From: Cyrtodaria siliqua
Taxonomy: Eukaryota > Mollusca > Bivalvia > Adapedonta > Hiatellidae
Reading direction: 5' to 3'
Length of the DNA: 64,000 bases
Assembly (NCBI GenBank): GCA_037043455.1
Contig: JAWPHD010005075.1
Location: forward strand, 62,001-126,000
Position numbers and translations under genes: made by a program. The notes under the pieces were generated by a model. The model searched no databases. It saw only the letters and a list, made by a program, of their open reading frames with translations, and was not told the origin of the DNA. The first letter of the stretch is position 1. The number at the start of each line of letters is the position of its first letter. Below, piece after piece: positions 23,253-34,895 of the stretch.

Positions 23253-24430
23253 TTAATAAGGTAGTGCTCTGGAAAACGTAATTACCAAAGGAACACGTGA
23301 ACCGGCTCGTTTCTCTGCATTATACGGAAGTAAGTCGGCTCTTTGTTTTGCATCTACTTTCTTAAGTTCGTTTTCAACATACCTTCCGTCATAACTCCTT
23401 TTCTGAAGTTGCTCAATGATAGTCTTTCTATGCATGTTGTAGTTGCTTTAATCTGAACAAATCCTTTTGACTCGAATCCCAAGGCCATATGGTATGGCTT
23501 GCTTTGTTGATTCTGGGTGCGATGACTGGCTATGACGATACAAGTGCTTGTCCGTGGGTTTCGTATAGAGGTCCGTCTTGATTGTGTTTTCCTCAATTGA
23601 AGTTAGAACGTCAAGAAATTCTAGCTGATCAGCTGAGTAGCGGAGCTCTGTAAACAAATGCGGAAGTCCCCATGAACCTATTTCTTGCTACATCTATGTG
23701 TAGTTCATTAAATCAATGTATTCTAGTATGAATACTATTTGCCAACTTGTGGAACTTTATAAGGTTATCTTCTCCGTGCGTCCACAATCCCCACACATCA
23801 TCTACATAGCGAAAGTATGCATACGGTACCTTATCTGCAGATTCCATCGGTTTATTCTCCAAAGTACCAAGGTATGTTGATGCATAATTCATACCCAGAT
23901 GTGATCCAATCGCTGTTCCTTCCTTCTGAATAAAGTGTTTGTCCGCAAAAGAGATACTGTTGTTTTGCAACACCCTGTCCATCATTCTTAACACTTCCTC
24001 GGTGGGAATGCTCACATCTCCTCTGTTGTTTAAGGCGTGTTCTACAGATACGCGTGCTTCCTCCCTCGGTATACTAGGATATAGTGCTTTGACATCAAAA
24101 CAAAACAAAGGAGCGTTTTGTGGTACAGTAATGTTGCTAACTTTATTTAAAAAGTCAGTGGTATCCTTGATGTAACTTGGAAGAGATGTTACATGCGTAT
24201 TTAATTCATTTTCCACCACTTCAGCCATTTTCTCTGTAGGGTGATTCCTGCTATTGACGACCATGTTGGTTTATGAAGTTTTGGATTACCCTGAAGCTTT
24301 CCAGATGTCCAACCAGATGGCATAATATATCATTTCATATCATTTGTGATTGATCCTCTTTTGTGCATCTCATTAACGAGCTGTTTTACTTTGTTAGCTC
24401 TACTGAGCTTATGGGCCTTCATTATTAATC
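23253..24430 (-). pseudogene. PLE unit 1 reverse transcriptase, core and thumb
   Basis: The frame 24264-23713 carries RT motifs in order: FCFDVKALYPSIPREEA (motif A Asp), GTAIGSHLGMNYASTYLG (motif B), YAYFRYVDDVWGLW (motif C, YVDD). Upstream, SGKLQGNPKLHKP is the PLE RT block before motif A. ELRYSADQLEFLDV (23657) is thumb. A roughly 65-base insert at 23651-23715, also found at 27394-27472, breaks the frame between NSIHTRI and ELRYS, and there is a stop before SGWTSGK. Clearly Penelope-like by sequence and its GIY-YIG partner. Confidence 0.92.
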
Positions 24431-26272
24431 GGATCTTTACAAAAAATTTACAGTGTCTTTATATCAATGAAAGCTCGGACAAGTTTCACTGAGTTATGGC
24501 CCTTGTTTTGCTGAAAAATTCCATATTAAACCTTGTGAACACTCTAGCACCTATATTTATTATTTGATCTATACCAAACTTGCAAAGATTGTTAATATCA
24601 ATAAAAGCTCGGACAAGTTCGAAAGCCAGCTAGATCTGATTAATAACAACGGAGTTATTGCCCTTGATTTAGTTAAAAATGCTATATTTTGCCTCATTAA
24701 GACATCTTTCATCCGATCTTTACCGCACTTTACCAGATTGTTTATATAATTGAAAACTCGGACAGGTGGTTCGAAAACCAGCCAGATCGGACCAGTAACA
24801 GCGGAGTCATGGCCCTTGATTTAGTTAAACATGCTATATTTTGCCTCGTTAAGGTTATAGGGCCTTCATCTTTCATTCGATCTTTATGAAACTGTACCAG
24901 ATCGTTGATATCAATAACAGCTCGGACAAGTTCGAAAACCAGCCAGATCGGACCAGTAACAGCGGAATTATGGCCCTTGATTTAGTTAAAAATGCTAATT
25001 TTGCCTCATTAAGACGATAGGGCCTTCATCTTTCGTCCGATCTTTACGAAACTTTACCAGATTGTTAATATCAATGAAAGTTCGGACAAGCTCGAAAACC
25101 TACCAGTTCGGACCAGTAACAGCGGAGTTATGGCCATTGATTTAGTTAAAAACGCTATATCTTGGCCTCATTACGACGAAAGGGCCTTCATTTGGCCGGA
25201 TTTCATTGAAATTTTGCAGGTATGATCAGTACCAAGCCTAGTTGTACATAGTCACCATGTTCCAGTTGAATGCTTTTGGCGGAGTTATAGCCCTTTAAAG
25301 GTTTTAAGACACAAACTTTGTTCTGACTAGTTCTACTAAACCCCGGATTAAACGAAACTTTTTAGGGATGATCAATTCCATGTCTAGTTGTGCAAATCAT
25401 CGCCGTGTTCCGGTTGAATGATTTTTGGCGGAGTTATGGCCCTTTAAAGGTTTTAATACACACTCTTTGTTCTGACTAGTTCTCCTGAACCCCTGGCCGG
25501 ATTTAAACGAAACGTTTTAGGGATGATCAATTCCATGTCTAGTTGTGCAAATCATTGCCGTGTTCCGGTTGAATGATTTTTGGCAGAATTATGGCCCTTT
25601 AAAGGTTTTAATACACAAACATTGTCTGATCTACTTCTCTTGAACTCCTCGCCAGATTTCAATAAAACTTTACAGGGATGATGAGCACAAGCCTAGTTGT
25701 GCATGTCATCGTCGCGTTCCGGTTTACAGATATTTGGCAGAGTTATGGCCCTTTAAAGGATTTTGATACCACAATTGTTTTTTTCCGGCTAGTTCTCCTG
25801 AATCCCTGGATGGATATAGACGAAACTTGACAAGGATGATCAGTATCAAGCCCAGTTGTGCATATCATCGCCATATTTCGGTTGAATGATTTTTGACAGA
25901 GTTATGGGCCTTTAAATGTTTTAATACACAAACTTTGTCCAGATTCGTCTCTTCTGAACTCTTTGCCAGATTTCAGCGAATCTTGGCGAGGATGATCAGT
26001 ACTAAGCTTAGTTGCACCTGTCATTGCCATGTTCTGGTTGAATGAATTTTGGCAGAGTTATTAGCCCTTAAAGGTTTTAATACACTAACTTTGTCTAGAC
26101 TAGTTCTTCTGAACCTCTGGAACTTTGTAGTGATGATCAGTACCAAGCTTAGTTGCGTATATCATCACCATGTTCTGGTTGAATGATTTTTGAAGACTTA
26201 TGGCCCCTTATATATAAACTTTATCTTGAGCCAGTAGAGCGTCCACAGGCCCTCTTGGGCCTCTTGTTTTCA
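24402..26272. repeat. Nested tandem-repeat element splitting the PLE
   Basis: Left part (to about 25190) is the 161-bp unit type of 7060-8682. The right part is seven or so copies of a different ~140-bp unit (TTCCGGTTGAATGATTTTTGG, GAGTTATGGCCCTTTAAAGG). It ends GCCCTCTTGGGCCTCTTGTT. It sits inside the PLE reading order (ADKGSG block to the right, NPKLHKP block to the left), so it inserted after the PLE. Confidence 0.85.
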
Positions 26273-26279
26273 ACTGTTT

Positions 26280-26648
26280 GTGTTTTGTCTTCCTTTACTC
26301 ATATCTTTCTCAGGTTTATCGACATAAGCTGATGAATTCATTACCACAATTCCTGAACCCTTATCTGCAGGCATTATTACTATACTTTGATCATTTAAGA
26401 GTTCTCTCATTGCAACCTGTTCTTATTGTGTAATGTTCGTTCTGAATCGTCTTCGTTCTGAATCGTCTTTTTAAACCAGAAATGACATCATCCTTCACAC
26501 ATCTGATATATGAATCTAGCCATTTGTCTCTACCTGTACTTATCATATTCATCATGTTGTTCTTCATCTTCTTGTTCATTATAAAAATACTCGCGCAGTC
26601 TATTTTATTAACATATAACAGCAAAATTTCATTTAAATGGATGAACAA
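26280..26648 (-). pseudogene. PLE unit 1 N-terminal RT segment
   Basis: Minus-strand frames NMISTGRDKWLDSYIRCVK, then MRELLNDQSIVIMPADKGSG, IVVMNSSAY. The ADKGSGIVV block is the conserved start of the PLE RT domain. It continues across the nested element into 24430. Confidence 0.8.
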
Positions 26649-26953
26649 TAGTTTTTAAATATAGCTGAAAGATATCATTTAAATGGAAAACAACTTATTA
26701 TTATCGCATTCTGAGTGTACTCTGTCAGCTTGTAACGACGTATCTCATTAGGTTGGGCACTCTATACATAATGACTGCTTCGAACGTTTTCAACACTTGC
26801 TTACCACCAATACAAGCCTTTGAACACAATTACTTCATTATAACTGAATTTATACATGTTTTGTTGAAAACTTTTATGTGAGGATTTGCTTCAATATGAT
26901 TAAGCAATAATATTTGGAATAGAACATATGACTATTTTATTATTATGACATAC

Positions 26954-27079
26954 CTTGCAGATAGTGTCTTAGTGTTTTGGCGGCGTTGGATTGGATTGCA
27001 TTGTCAAGGCTACCGTAGTATTTCACTGCAGATCTTGTTGCAACCAGACAATCGTAGGCAGTCTGCATATCGCTCTCAT
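26954..27079 (-). CDS. Gene B exon: second half of Ig2
   Basis: 126 bases, phase 1 in and out, acceptor TTACCAG and donor AAG/GTATGT. It reads DESDMQTAYDCLVATRSAVK, then YYGSLDNAIQSNAAKTLRHY LQ. Joined to the previous exon (SLVIKSVG) it gives an Ig F strand, D..TAYDCLV, supplying the second Ig cysteine. The helical tail after it may be the membrane-proximal stalk. No equivalent exon was seen for genes A and C. Confidence 0.72.
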
Positions 27080-27554
27080 CTGGTAAGAAATAATGTTAAA
27101 TGGCAAAATAAAAAACTAAGACACGACTATTTTTTAGCCGCCTATCCTACTTTTTTGCCAATTGCCAACTAAAATATTTACCATTGATAAAAACAAGACA
27201 TGATATAAACATTATTCTCTATTTATTTTACACATTTGTTGAATGAAACCTGCTATAGGAAAGCAAGCCTATTATAGGAAAGCATGACAGAGAAATGACT
27301 CAATACCTATTTCAGAATTTGAAAACAATTGATAAATCAAATGTACTAAAAGGGACCCATTGATGTCTTCCAAATATATTTGTTTGACAGGAACTGTAAA
27401 CAAATGCGGAAGTCCCCATGAACCTATTTCGTGCTGAAGCTGAACTACATCTATGTGTAGTTCATTAAATCTTAAACAAAAGTCGAAAAGAAAATGCAGC
27501 ATTTACAAAACACAGTCAACCAAACAACACTCATTCAAAACACTAACAAGGAAA

Positions 27555-28047
27555 AATAGTTACAAACAAGAGATGTATGTAACATATATATGCCCTCCTT
27601 CAACAACCAGGCACAATCATTCCTTCCAAGTTTCGAGTTTATAGTGCCAGCTGTTCTTGAGTTATCGCGAAGACAAGCAATTTTTAGTGATTTTTTACAA
27701 TATTTGTTACCATGGCAACCACATTTCCTATGCGAATCTACCCAAAAGGAGAGGTGCATAACTTCACCATAACACAAAAATTCCTGCCAAGTTTCGAGTT
27801 TGTAGTGCCAGCTGTTCTTGAGTTATCGCGAAGACAAGCATTTATTAGTGATGGCCACACATTTCTTATGCGAATCTACCCCAAAAGGGAGGTGCACAAC
27901 TAGACCATGACACAAACATTCCTGCCAAGTTTCGAGTATGTAGTGCCAGCTGTTCTTGCAAGACCGACCGACCGACCGACCGACCGACCGGCTGACCGAC
28001 ATTTGCAAAGCAATATGCCCACTATCCCTTCTTGTAATGGGGGCATA
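27555..28047. repeat. Short tandem-repeat element with (GACC)n
   Basis: Three degenerate units with AAGTTTCGAGTTTGTAGTGCC and GTTCTTGAGTTATCGCGAAG, then (GACC)n at 27961-27990 and GGGGGCATAATAA at the end. Non-coding. Confidence 0.78.
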
Positions 28048-29042
28048 ATAATGCGACACTTTCAAACACAAAAGGGTTGACAAAGGGTTACGGCATTGGA
28101 ACGGTCAGTGGCAAAAGGGCAGCTGAGGGATTTAAGCCAGGCTCCTCTATGGTGCACCAAACCGGACTCCTACCCTAAGGCTATTGTCATCCCAATAAAA
28201 CGGGACAGTGTATATACCGAAATATATACTGATAAAAGTAAATAACATATAAATCCCGTTGACCAGATTCTAGGATATGTGCAGAAGCGGTCATGGGCAA
28301 CATAACTTACATAATTATCAGTTATATTAAGGGAATAAATCTCAAAAGAAATATGCAAAAACAATAGCAACATGTGCTAATCTACATGTTTTACAGAAAT
28401 TATAATTTCGCTCTTATTTCAATGTAAAGGGAGGTAATTTCACAAAGGTAAACATTGGTTCCCTATATCTTTATAAAGCAAGAAAATTGTCGATTGTTTT
28501 AGTTTTTTTTAATACTTGAGACCCATAACAGTTATTTTGTAATGTTTAAAATTGCTCTTTACCTTATTTGTATTTTTAATGTGAAAAAAGTATGTTTTAA
28601 CTAAATGGAAGATAACTCTGATACTTACATTGGAATACAAAAAGTAAGTGAAAAAGAAGATCAATCTAAGTCATGCCGATGATTTAAAATACTTCACAAT
28701 ATAAAATAACATTTATTTAAGCTAGATGTGCATACGGGCTTGCTAAACTTTAATTTTTCAGTATATAGACACACGTTGGTAACTATTTAGGCAGTCGTAT
28801 TGATATCTTCTAAAATGCTTAAATCGTTGCCTACGAAAATAAAATGTAGTGGTCGTTATGATAGTCGGTTGCACCATCAGAAGCCATCCACAATATTGTT
28901 ATTCTTTACAAACTGCTGAACGTTAACCTGTGAAGTGTAAAATATGTCTCATTGTATTAAACATTAACAGATTGAAGACCCCTAACAGCGAAACCTCAGA
29001 CGACTGCAGCAACTAGTATATAATTGACTTAAACATACTTAC

Positions 29043-29225
29043 CAACACTTTTAATGACAAGAGACGTGTTGTTTCTCACGTATTTCGTATTATTTTTCAT
29101 AAGTGTATCATTTAATTTCCATTCTATATGGATATTTTCTTCAAGTTGAAGAGATACTTCAGATCTCGATATACACTCTATTGTGGCATCTATTCCCACT
29201 TTGGCTATCACGGGACCGGTGTCTG
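29043..29225 (-). CDS. Gene B exon: first half of Ig2
   Basis: 183 bases, phase 1 in and out, acceptor ATTACAG and donor GTAAGT. Reads ADTGPVIAKVGIDATIECIS, RSEVSLQLEENIHIEWKLND, ending TSLVIKSVG. The B-strand cysteine (IECIS) and C-strand tryptophan (IEWKL) are present, unlike the A and C copies. The domain is completed by 26954-27079. Just upstream of its acceptor lie tandem copies of its own 5' edge (29226-29982). Confidence 0.85.
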
Positions 29226-29982
29226 CTGTAATGGATATCAGACATTTCAAATATACAGTATAATGTGGCATCAGCCTCCACTTTGGCTATCACGGCACCG
29301 GTGCCTGCTGTAATGGATATTAGACATTTCAGATATACAGTCTAATGTGGCTTCAGCCTCCACTTTGGCTATCACGGGACCGGTGCCTGCTGTAATGGAT
29401 ATTAGACATTTCAGATATACAGTCTAATGTGGCATCAGCCTCCACGTTGGCTATCACGGGACCGGTGCCTGCTGTAATGGATATTAGACATTTCAGATAT
29501 ACAGTCTAATGTGGCATCAGCCTCCACTTTGCTATCACGGGACCGGTGTCTGCTGTAATGGATATTAGACATTTCAGATATACAGTCTAATGTGGCATCA
29601 GCCTCCACTTTGGCTATCACGGGACCGGCGCCTGCTGTAATGGATATTAGACATTTCAGTTATACAGTCTAATGTGGCATCAGCCTACACTTTGGCTATC
29701 AAGGGACCGGTGCCTGCTGTAATGGATGTTAGACATTTCAGATATACAGTCTAATATGGCATCAGCCTCCACTTTGGCTATCACGGGACCGGCGCCTGCT
29801 GTAATGGATATTAGACATTTCAGATATACAGTCTAATGTGGCATCAGCCTCCACTTTGGCTATCACGGGACCGGTGCCTGCTGTAATGGATATTAGACAT
29901 TTCAGATATACTGTCTAATATGGCATCAGCTTCTACTTTGGCTACCACGGGACCGGTGCTTGCTGTAATGGATATTTAGGCG
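29167..29982 (-). repeat. 82-bp array of a splice acceptor and Ig exon start
   Basis: Ten units of about 82 bases. The first coincides with the true acceptor and 5' end of the gene B exon 29043-29225. Each extra unit contains ATCCATTACAG and then codons for AGTGPVIAKVEADATLDCIS before returning to intron sequence. The extra units thus carry a 3' splice site and about 19 codons including the Ig cysteine, but no donor. Because 82 is not a multiple of 3, reading through successive units shifts frame. Confidence 0.92.
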
Positions 29983-30145
29983 GTCTAATAGATACAGGTG
30001 TTGCTAACACACGACTTAAGCCAGGAAGAGATCAACAACTTTAAACAGATATAACCTCTTAAAAAGATTTCATTAACCAACCATATAGTAAAGATGGAAT
30101 ACAACTATGAACGGAAAAGGTATAAACCTGATATGGCACACTTAC

Positions 30146-30457
30146 GTTTAATTACATAAACATACGAGTAGGCATTCACAACAGTAGACTCGTTTCCAGA
30201 TCTTGCCAGTATGAGACACGTGTAATTACCCTGGTCCTTAGGCTGAACACGGGTTTTTCTGTATGTGTAGAGTGACCGATGATCTGCAGTACTATATCCA
30301 TCCGGCGAGTTTGGTTCCGTAATGTTGAGCCCATTGTGACGAATCACAAACAGGATATGGTCATATTGCAGCGAAAAATTTGCTGGAGAGGAACACCTGA
30401 AAGTGATGTTTGATCCTACCTCTACGACAGGGTCAACAGGTTCTAAACGTGCCTCGC
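30146..30457 (-). CDS. Gene B exon: Ig1 domain
   Basis: 312 bases, phase 1 in and out, acceptor TTTTTAACAG and donor GTAAGT. Reads GEARLEPVDPVVEVGSNITF, RCSSPAN with the first cysteine, and KDQGNYTCLIL with the second, ending YSYVYVIK. One codon shorter than the A and C exons, which it matches throughout. Several N-glycosylation sequons. Its partner signal exon lies 13.9 kb upstream at 44338-44404. Confidence 0.86.
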
Positions 30458-30544
30458 CTGTTAAAAAAAAACGGAATAGTAAAATCGTATTAGATCTATA
30501 ATTAAACGCTAAGTGTTCTAACTACCGATTTATACGCATTTGTT

Positions 30545-32992
30545 TTGAAAAACGGGACTTATTATGGTATGGAGTTGTCCGTCCGTCCGCCGTCCGTACG
30601 TCCGTAAATAACTCGCAGTCCGCACGATAACTGCAAAAGTATGAGATACACCTTCATGAAACTTCATAGGGTACATTGCTCAAGGTTTGAGGAGGGTCCC
30701 TATTGTTTTGAGGGTCAGTAGGTGACCGATCAGTCACAGTGACCTTATATGTAAATACGTATTCTGGACGATAACTTCAAAACCATAAAACCTACTTTCA
30801 TGAAACTTCACAGATGCATGACTCTAGGTGAGAGGAGAAACCATAGTAATTTTGGGATCAGTAGGTCAAAGGTCAAGGTCACAGTGACCTTATATGGAAA
30901 TACGCATTCTGGACGATAACTTCGAAACCAAAACACTTACACTCATGAAACTTTATGTGCTTGTAGTGCTAGGTGAGTGGAGGATCTATTGTTTTTGGGG
31001 TGAGTAGATAAAAGGTCAAGGTCACAGTGATCTTATACGGAAATACGTATTCCGGACGATGGCTTCGAAACCATATTACATATACTCATGAAACGTCAAA
31101 TGTACATTGACCGAGGTGAGAGGAGGATCCATATTATTTTGGGGATCAGTAGGTCAAAGTTCAAGGTCACAGTGACCTTATATGGAAATACGCATTCCTG
31201 ATTATAACTTCGAAACTATGATACCTACACTCATGAAAGATCATAGGTACATTGCATTAGGAGAGAGGAGGAACCCTATTGTTTTTGAGGTCAGTAGGTC
31301 AAAGGTCAAGGTCACCATTTGCTTAAAAGACAATAAGCATTTTGAGTGATAACTTCCAAACCATAAGCCCCACACTCATGAAACAGTATAGGTACATCGC
31401 CCTTGGTGAGAGGAGGATTCATGTTTTTGGGGGTCAGTTTGACAAAGGTCAAGGCCACCATGACCTTACATGGAAATACCTGTTCCTAACAATAACTTTG
31501 AAATCATAATACCCACACTTATGAAACTTCATAGGTACCATGCTCTTGGTGAGAGGAGGAACCCTATTGTTTTGGGGTCAGTAGGTCATAGATCAACATC
31601 ACCATGGTCTTATATGGAAAATCACATTTTGCTGAAAGTCTTCATAACATTTGCACTCATGATATTTTTAATGTCAAGGTCGTCATTACCTTTAATGGAA
31701 ATAGGCATTAATTGTGATAATTTCGAAACCATAATACTCACACGAAACGTCATAGGTACAATGCCTTTGGTGCGAGGAGGAACCCTATTGATTTTAGTTC
31801 AGTTGGTCAAAGGTCGAGGTGGCCATGACCTTATATGGAAATTGGCATTCCTCGTGATAACATCGAAACTATAACACTCACATTCATGAAATTTCATAGG
31901 TATTAACTCTGGTGTGAGGCGGAACCATATTGCTTTTGGGTCAGTTGGTCAAAGATCAAGGTCACCATGACATTATATGGAATTTGGCATTTTGTGCGAT
32001 AACTTCGAAACCATAAAACTTACACTCATGAAACTTCATATGTACATTGCCCTTGGTGAGATGAAGAATCCCATTTGATTGGGGTTAGCAGGTCAATGAT
32101 CAAGGTCGCTATGACTTTATATGGTAATATGCATTCTGCGCGATAACATCAAAATCATAACACCCCCATTGATGAAACTTCACATGTACATTGACGTTGG
32201 CAAAAGAAAGAACCTTATTGTCTTCGAGATCAGTAGGCCAAAGGTCAAAGTCACCGTTACCTTATAACTTTAAAACCACAACACTCACACTCATGAAACT
32301 TCATTACATTTCCTTTGGTCAGAAGAAGAACCCTGTGGCATTTGTGGTCACTAGGTCGAAGGTCAAGGTCACCAGTACATATTCCAAGTGATAACTCCAG
32401 GAGTATAATACTAACACTTGTGAAACTTTGTAGATACATTGTCCTTGGTGAGAGGAGGAACCATATTGCTTTTGGGTATACTAGTTCAAAGGTCATGGTC
32501 ACTATGTCCTCATACGGACTTACGCATTCCAAATGGCAATCCCGAAAATGTGATACCCACACTTATGAAACTTCGTAGATGCTTTGTCCCTGGTGAGAGG
32601 AGGAAGACTATTGCTTTTTGGTTATCAATGTCACATTGACCTGATAATGACTGAATCCTAAGACATTTTCCCCACTATAACTTGTAACTATAGGACCTAC
32701 AATTTTGAAACTTTACAGAACTAGTACCCATGTTAAAACAACCCCTACTGATTTAAGCTTTTGTATGTCAAATGTCAAGGTCACTGTGACCTGATCATGA
32801 CAAATTCCTTCCCAGCTTTTATTCACGTACTATTTGATCTACTGTCCTGAAACATTATGCAAACAATCCTCTATCAGTTATTTTTTGTTAGAAGGTCAAA
32901 GGTCGGTGGTATATTGATCTGACGCCTAGGAAATACTTCTAATATAACGGGCGTATAATGCCCCGTTAGGCGGCGCTCTTGTTCCAAGTTTA
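30545..32992. repeat. ~155-bp tandem-repeat element in gene B intron 1
   Basis: Opens ACGGGACTTATTATGG and GTCCGTCCG. It then holds many degenerate copies of a unit with GGTCAAGGTCACAGTGACC, GATAACTTCGAAACC and GGTGAGAGGAGGAACC, and closes GGCGTATAATGCCCCGTTAG, GGCGGCGCTCTTGTT. The open frames inside (31470-32639) follow the unit and are not genes. Confidence 0.88.
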
Positions 32993-33552
32993 TTTACTCA
33001 ATGTCAAAGCTTCGAAGGTTGGGAATGTATAAGGTGCGTTTAATAGCTTGTTAGATAAAAGGTTCATATTACATATGAAGGTGATATCGTTGATGGTGTT
33101 TGGACTAGATAAGGATTGGCTCGAAGTTCGCAGTTTTCATATAAGTGTAAATTATTTAAGTAGCTATTCCGCCAACAATAGCCTTTAAGAACAGATGTAC
33201 ACCGTTTAGATAACAATATAAACAGCTTTAACCAACCATGGAAAATCCCGAAACTGGAGTGTCAAATTAAGAGTTACCAACTCATAAATTCATTTTAAGC
33301 ATTTTCAGTCACAGGTGTTTTAGTCAATAAAGGTATACTTCTAATCGGCACATATACATTATCATATAACCTGAACACCTGGACTTAGTTTTGATGAATG
33401 TTTTATTTTTTTTATTTTTTAATGAAATTGTTGCGTTATTTGGCGGGTTAATTTCTTAAAAGGTCGTGATAATATGTGCATGTCCATGTTTTCCCTCACT
33501 GTATATCAAGTTTAAATTGAAAAAGGAGGACTCGAGAAGGAGATATGTATAC

Positions 33553-34270
33553 AGTCATCTTATGACTGTAGAGATAATGGTTATCTCAGAATTACGTAAT
33601 TCGCATTAACGCGTTGAATTTCCCAAGATATTTTAGTTTGCTCGGTCCAGTTAGTATGGAACCTGCTCATTTGTTGTTTTAGACGATATGCTGTGACACG
33701 AAGTGAGTTGATTATTGAATATGTGTCATGTATATATAATTGTCTATATATGTACATCATAATGTCCTAGCCATTTACTTTATGATTAAGTATATGCTTC
33801 TCTATAATTTGTTCATTTATTTTGTTTTTGAGATATAGTTACACAGAAGTTCACCCGGTGCAGTGTACTATACAGTATTTGAGATTCGTGTACGTTACGC
33901 TGACGTATAGTTCATTGGTATATACAAACCATATCCACTCAGGTCAGTGTTTAGTTACTAACATAATATGTATTGCCCAATATGCGACAACATAGTTGTA
34001 TCTACATATTAATATACACGTCCAATATGCATTATAGCGCTTGTGCGTACGTCTTCACAATGCTTAACATATAAATCTGTTTTAAGACAGGGATCATACC
34101 AATCGTCAAATATGCATTATAGCGTTTGTGCGTACTTATGATATTATCCCATTTCAAGACAGTGATCTCTATTTGGAACAGTGTGCCGGATGTATTACCT
34201 CTAATATCATTGTAGACTACAGTTGGAACAATTAAAACTGTTTCTAGTAGCATTGTACCGTCAGTAATCG
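33553..34270. repeat. Flank repeat of the 37-bp array, copy 1
   Basis: Direct repeat with 38360-39068, same order and orientation, each running directly into a 37-bp array through a short (TA)n. Indicates duplication of a unit made of flank plus array. No coding motif. Confidence 0.9.
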
Positions 34271-34895
34271 TACCATATATATATATATATGCATGGGACA
34301 GTGTGCTCTCTTTAAAAATTACCATATACATGGGACAGTGTGCCCTCTTCCAAAAGTACTACATACATGGGACAGTGTGCCCTCTTCCAAAAGTACCATA
34401 TATATGGGACAGTGTGCCCTCTTCCAAAAGTATTATATACATGGGACAGTGTGCCCTCTTACAAAAGTACCACATACATGGGACAGTGTGTCCTCTTACA
34501 AAAGTATTATATACATGGGACAGTGTGCCCTCTTCCAAAAGTACCATATACATGGGACAGTGTGCCCTCTTCCAAAAGTATTATATACATGGGACAGTGT
34601 GCCCTCTTCCAAAAGTATTATATACATGGGACAGTGTGCCCTCTTCCAAAAGGATTATATACATGGGACAGTGTGCCCTCTTCCAAAAGTACCATATACA
34701 TGGGACAGTGTGCCCTTTCCCAAAAGTATTATATACATGGGACAGTGTGCCCTCTTCCAAAAGTATTATATACATGGGACAGTGTGCCCTCTTCCAAAAG
34801 TACCATATACATGGGACAGTGTGCCCTCTTCCAAAAGTATTATATACATGGGACAGTGTGCCCTCTTCCAAAAGTACCATATACATGGGACAGTG
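34271..34895. repeat. 37-bp satellite array 1 (~17 units)
   Basis: Unit TACCATATACATGGGACAGT plus GTGCCCTCTTCCAAAAG. Variants at the start are TACCATATA, TACCACATA and TATTATATA. Interrupted at its right end by the palindromic element; the same array continues at 36026. Confidence 0.97.

Noticed and set aside
31470..32639. ORFs in the 30.5-33 kb region
   Set aside because: They repeat with the ~155-bp unit and carry no domain.
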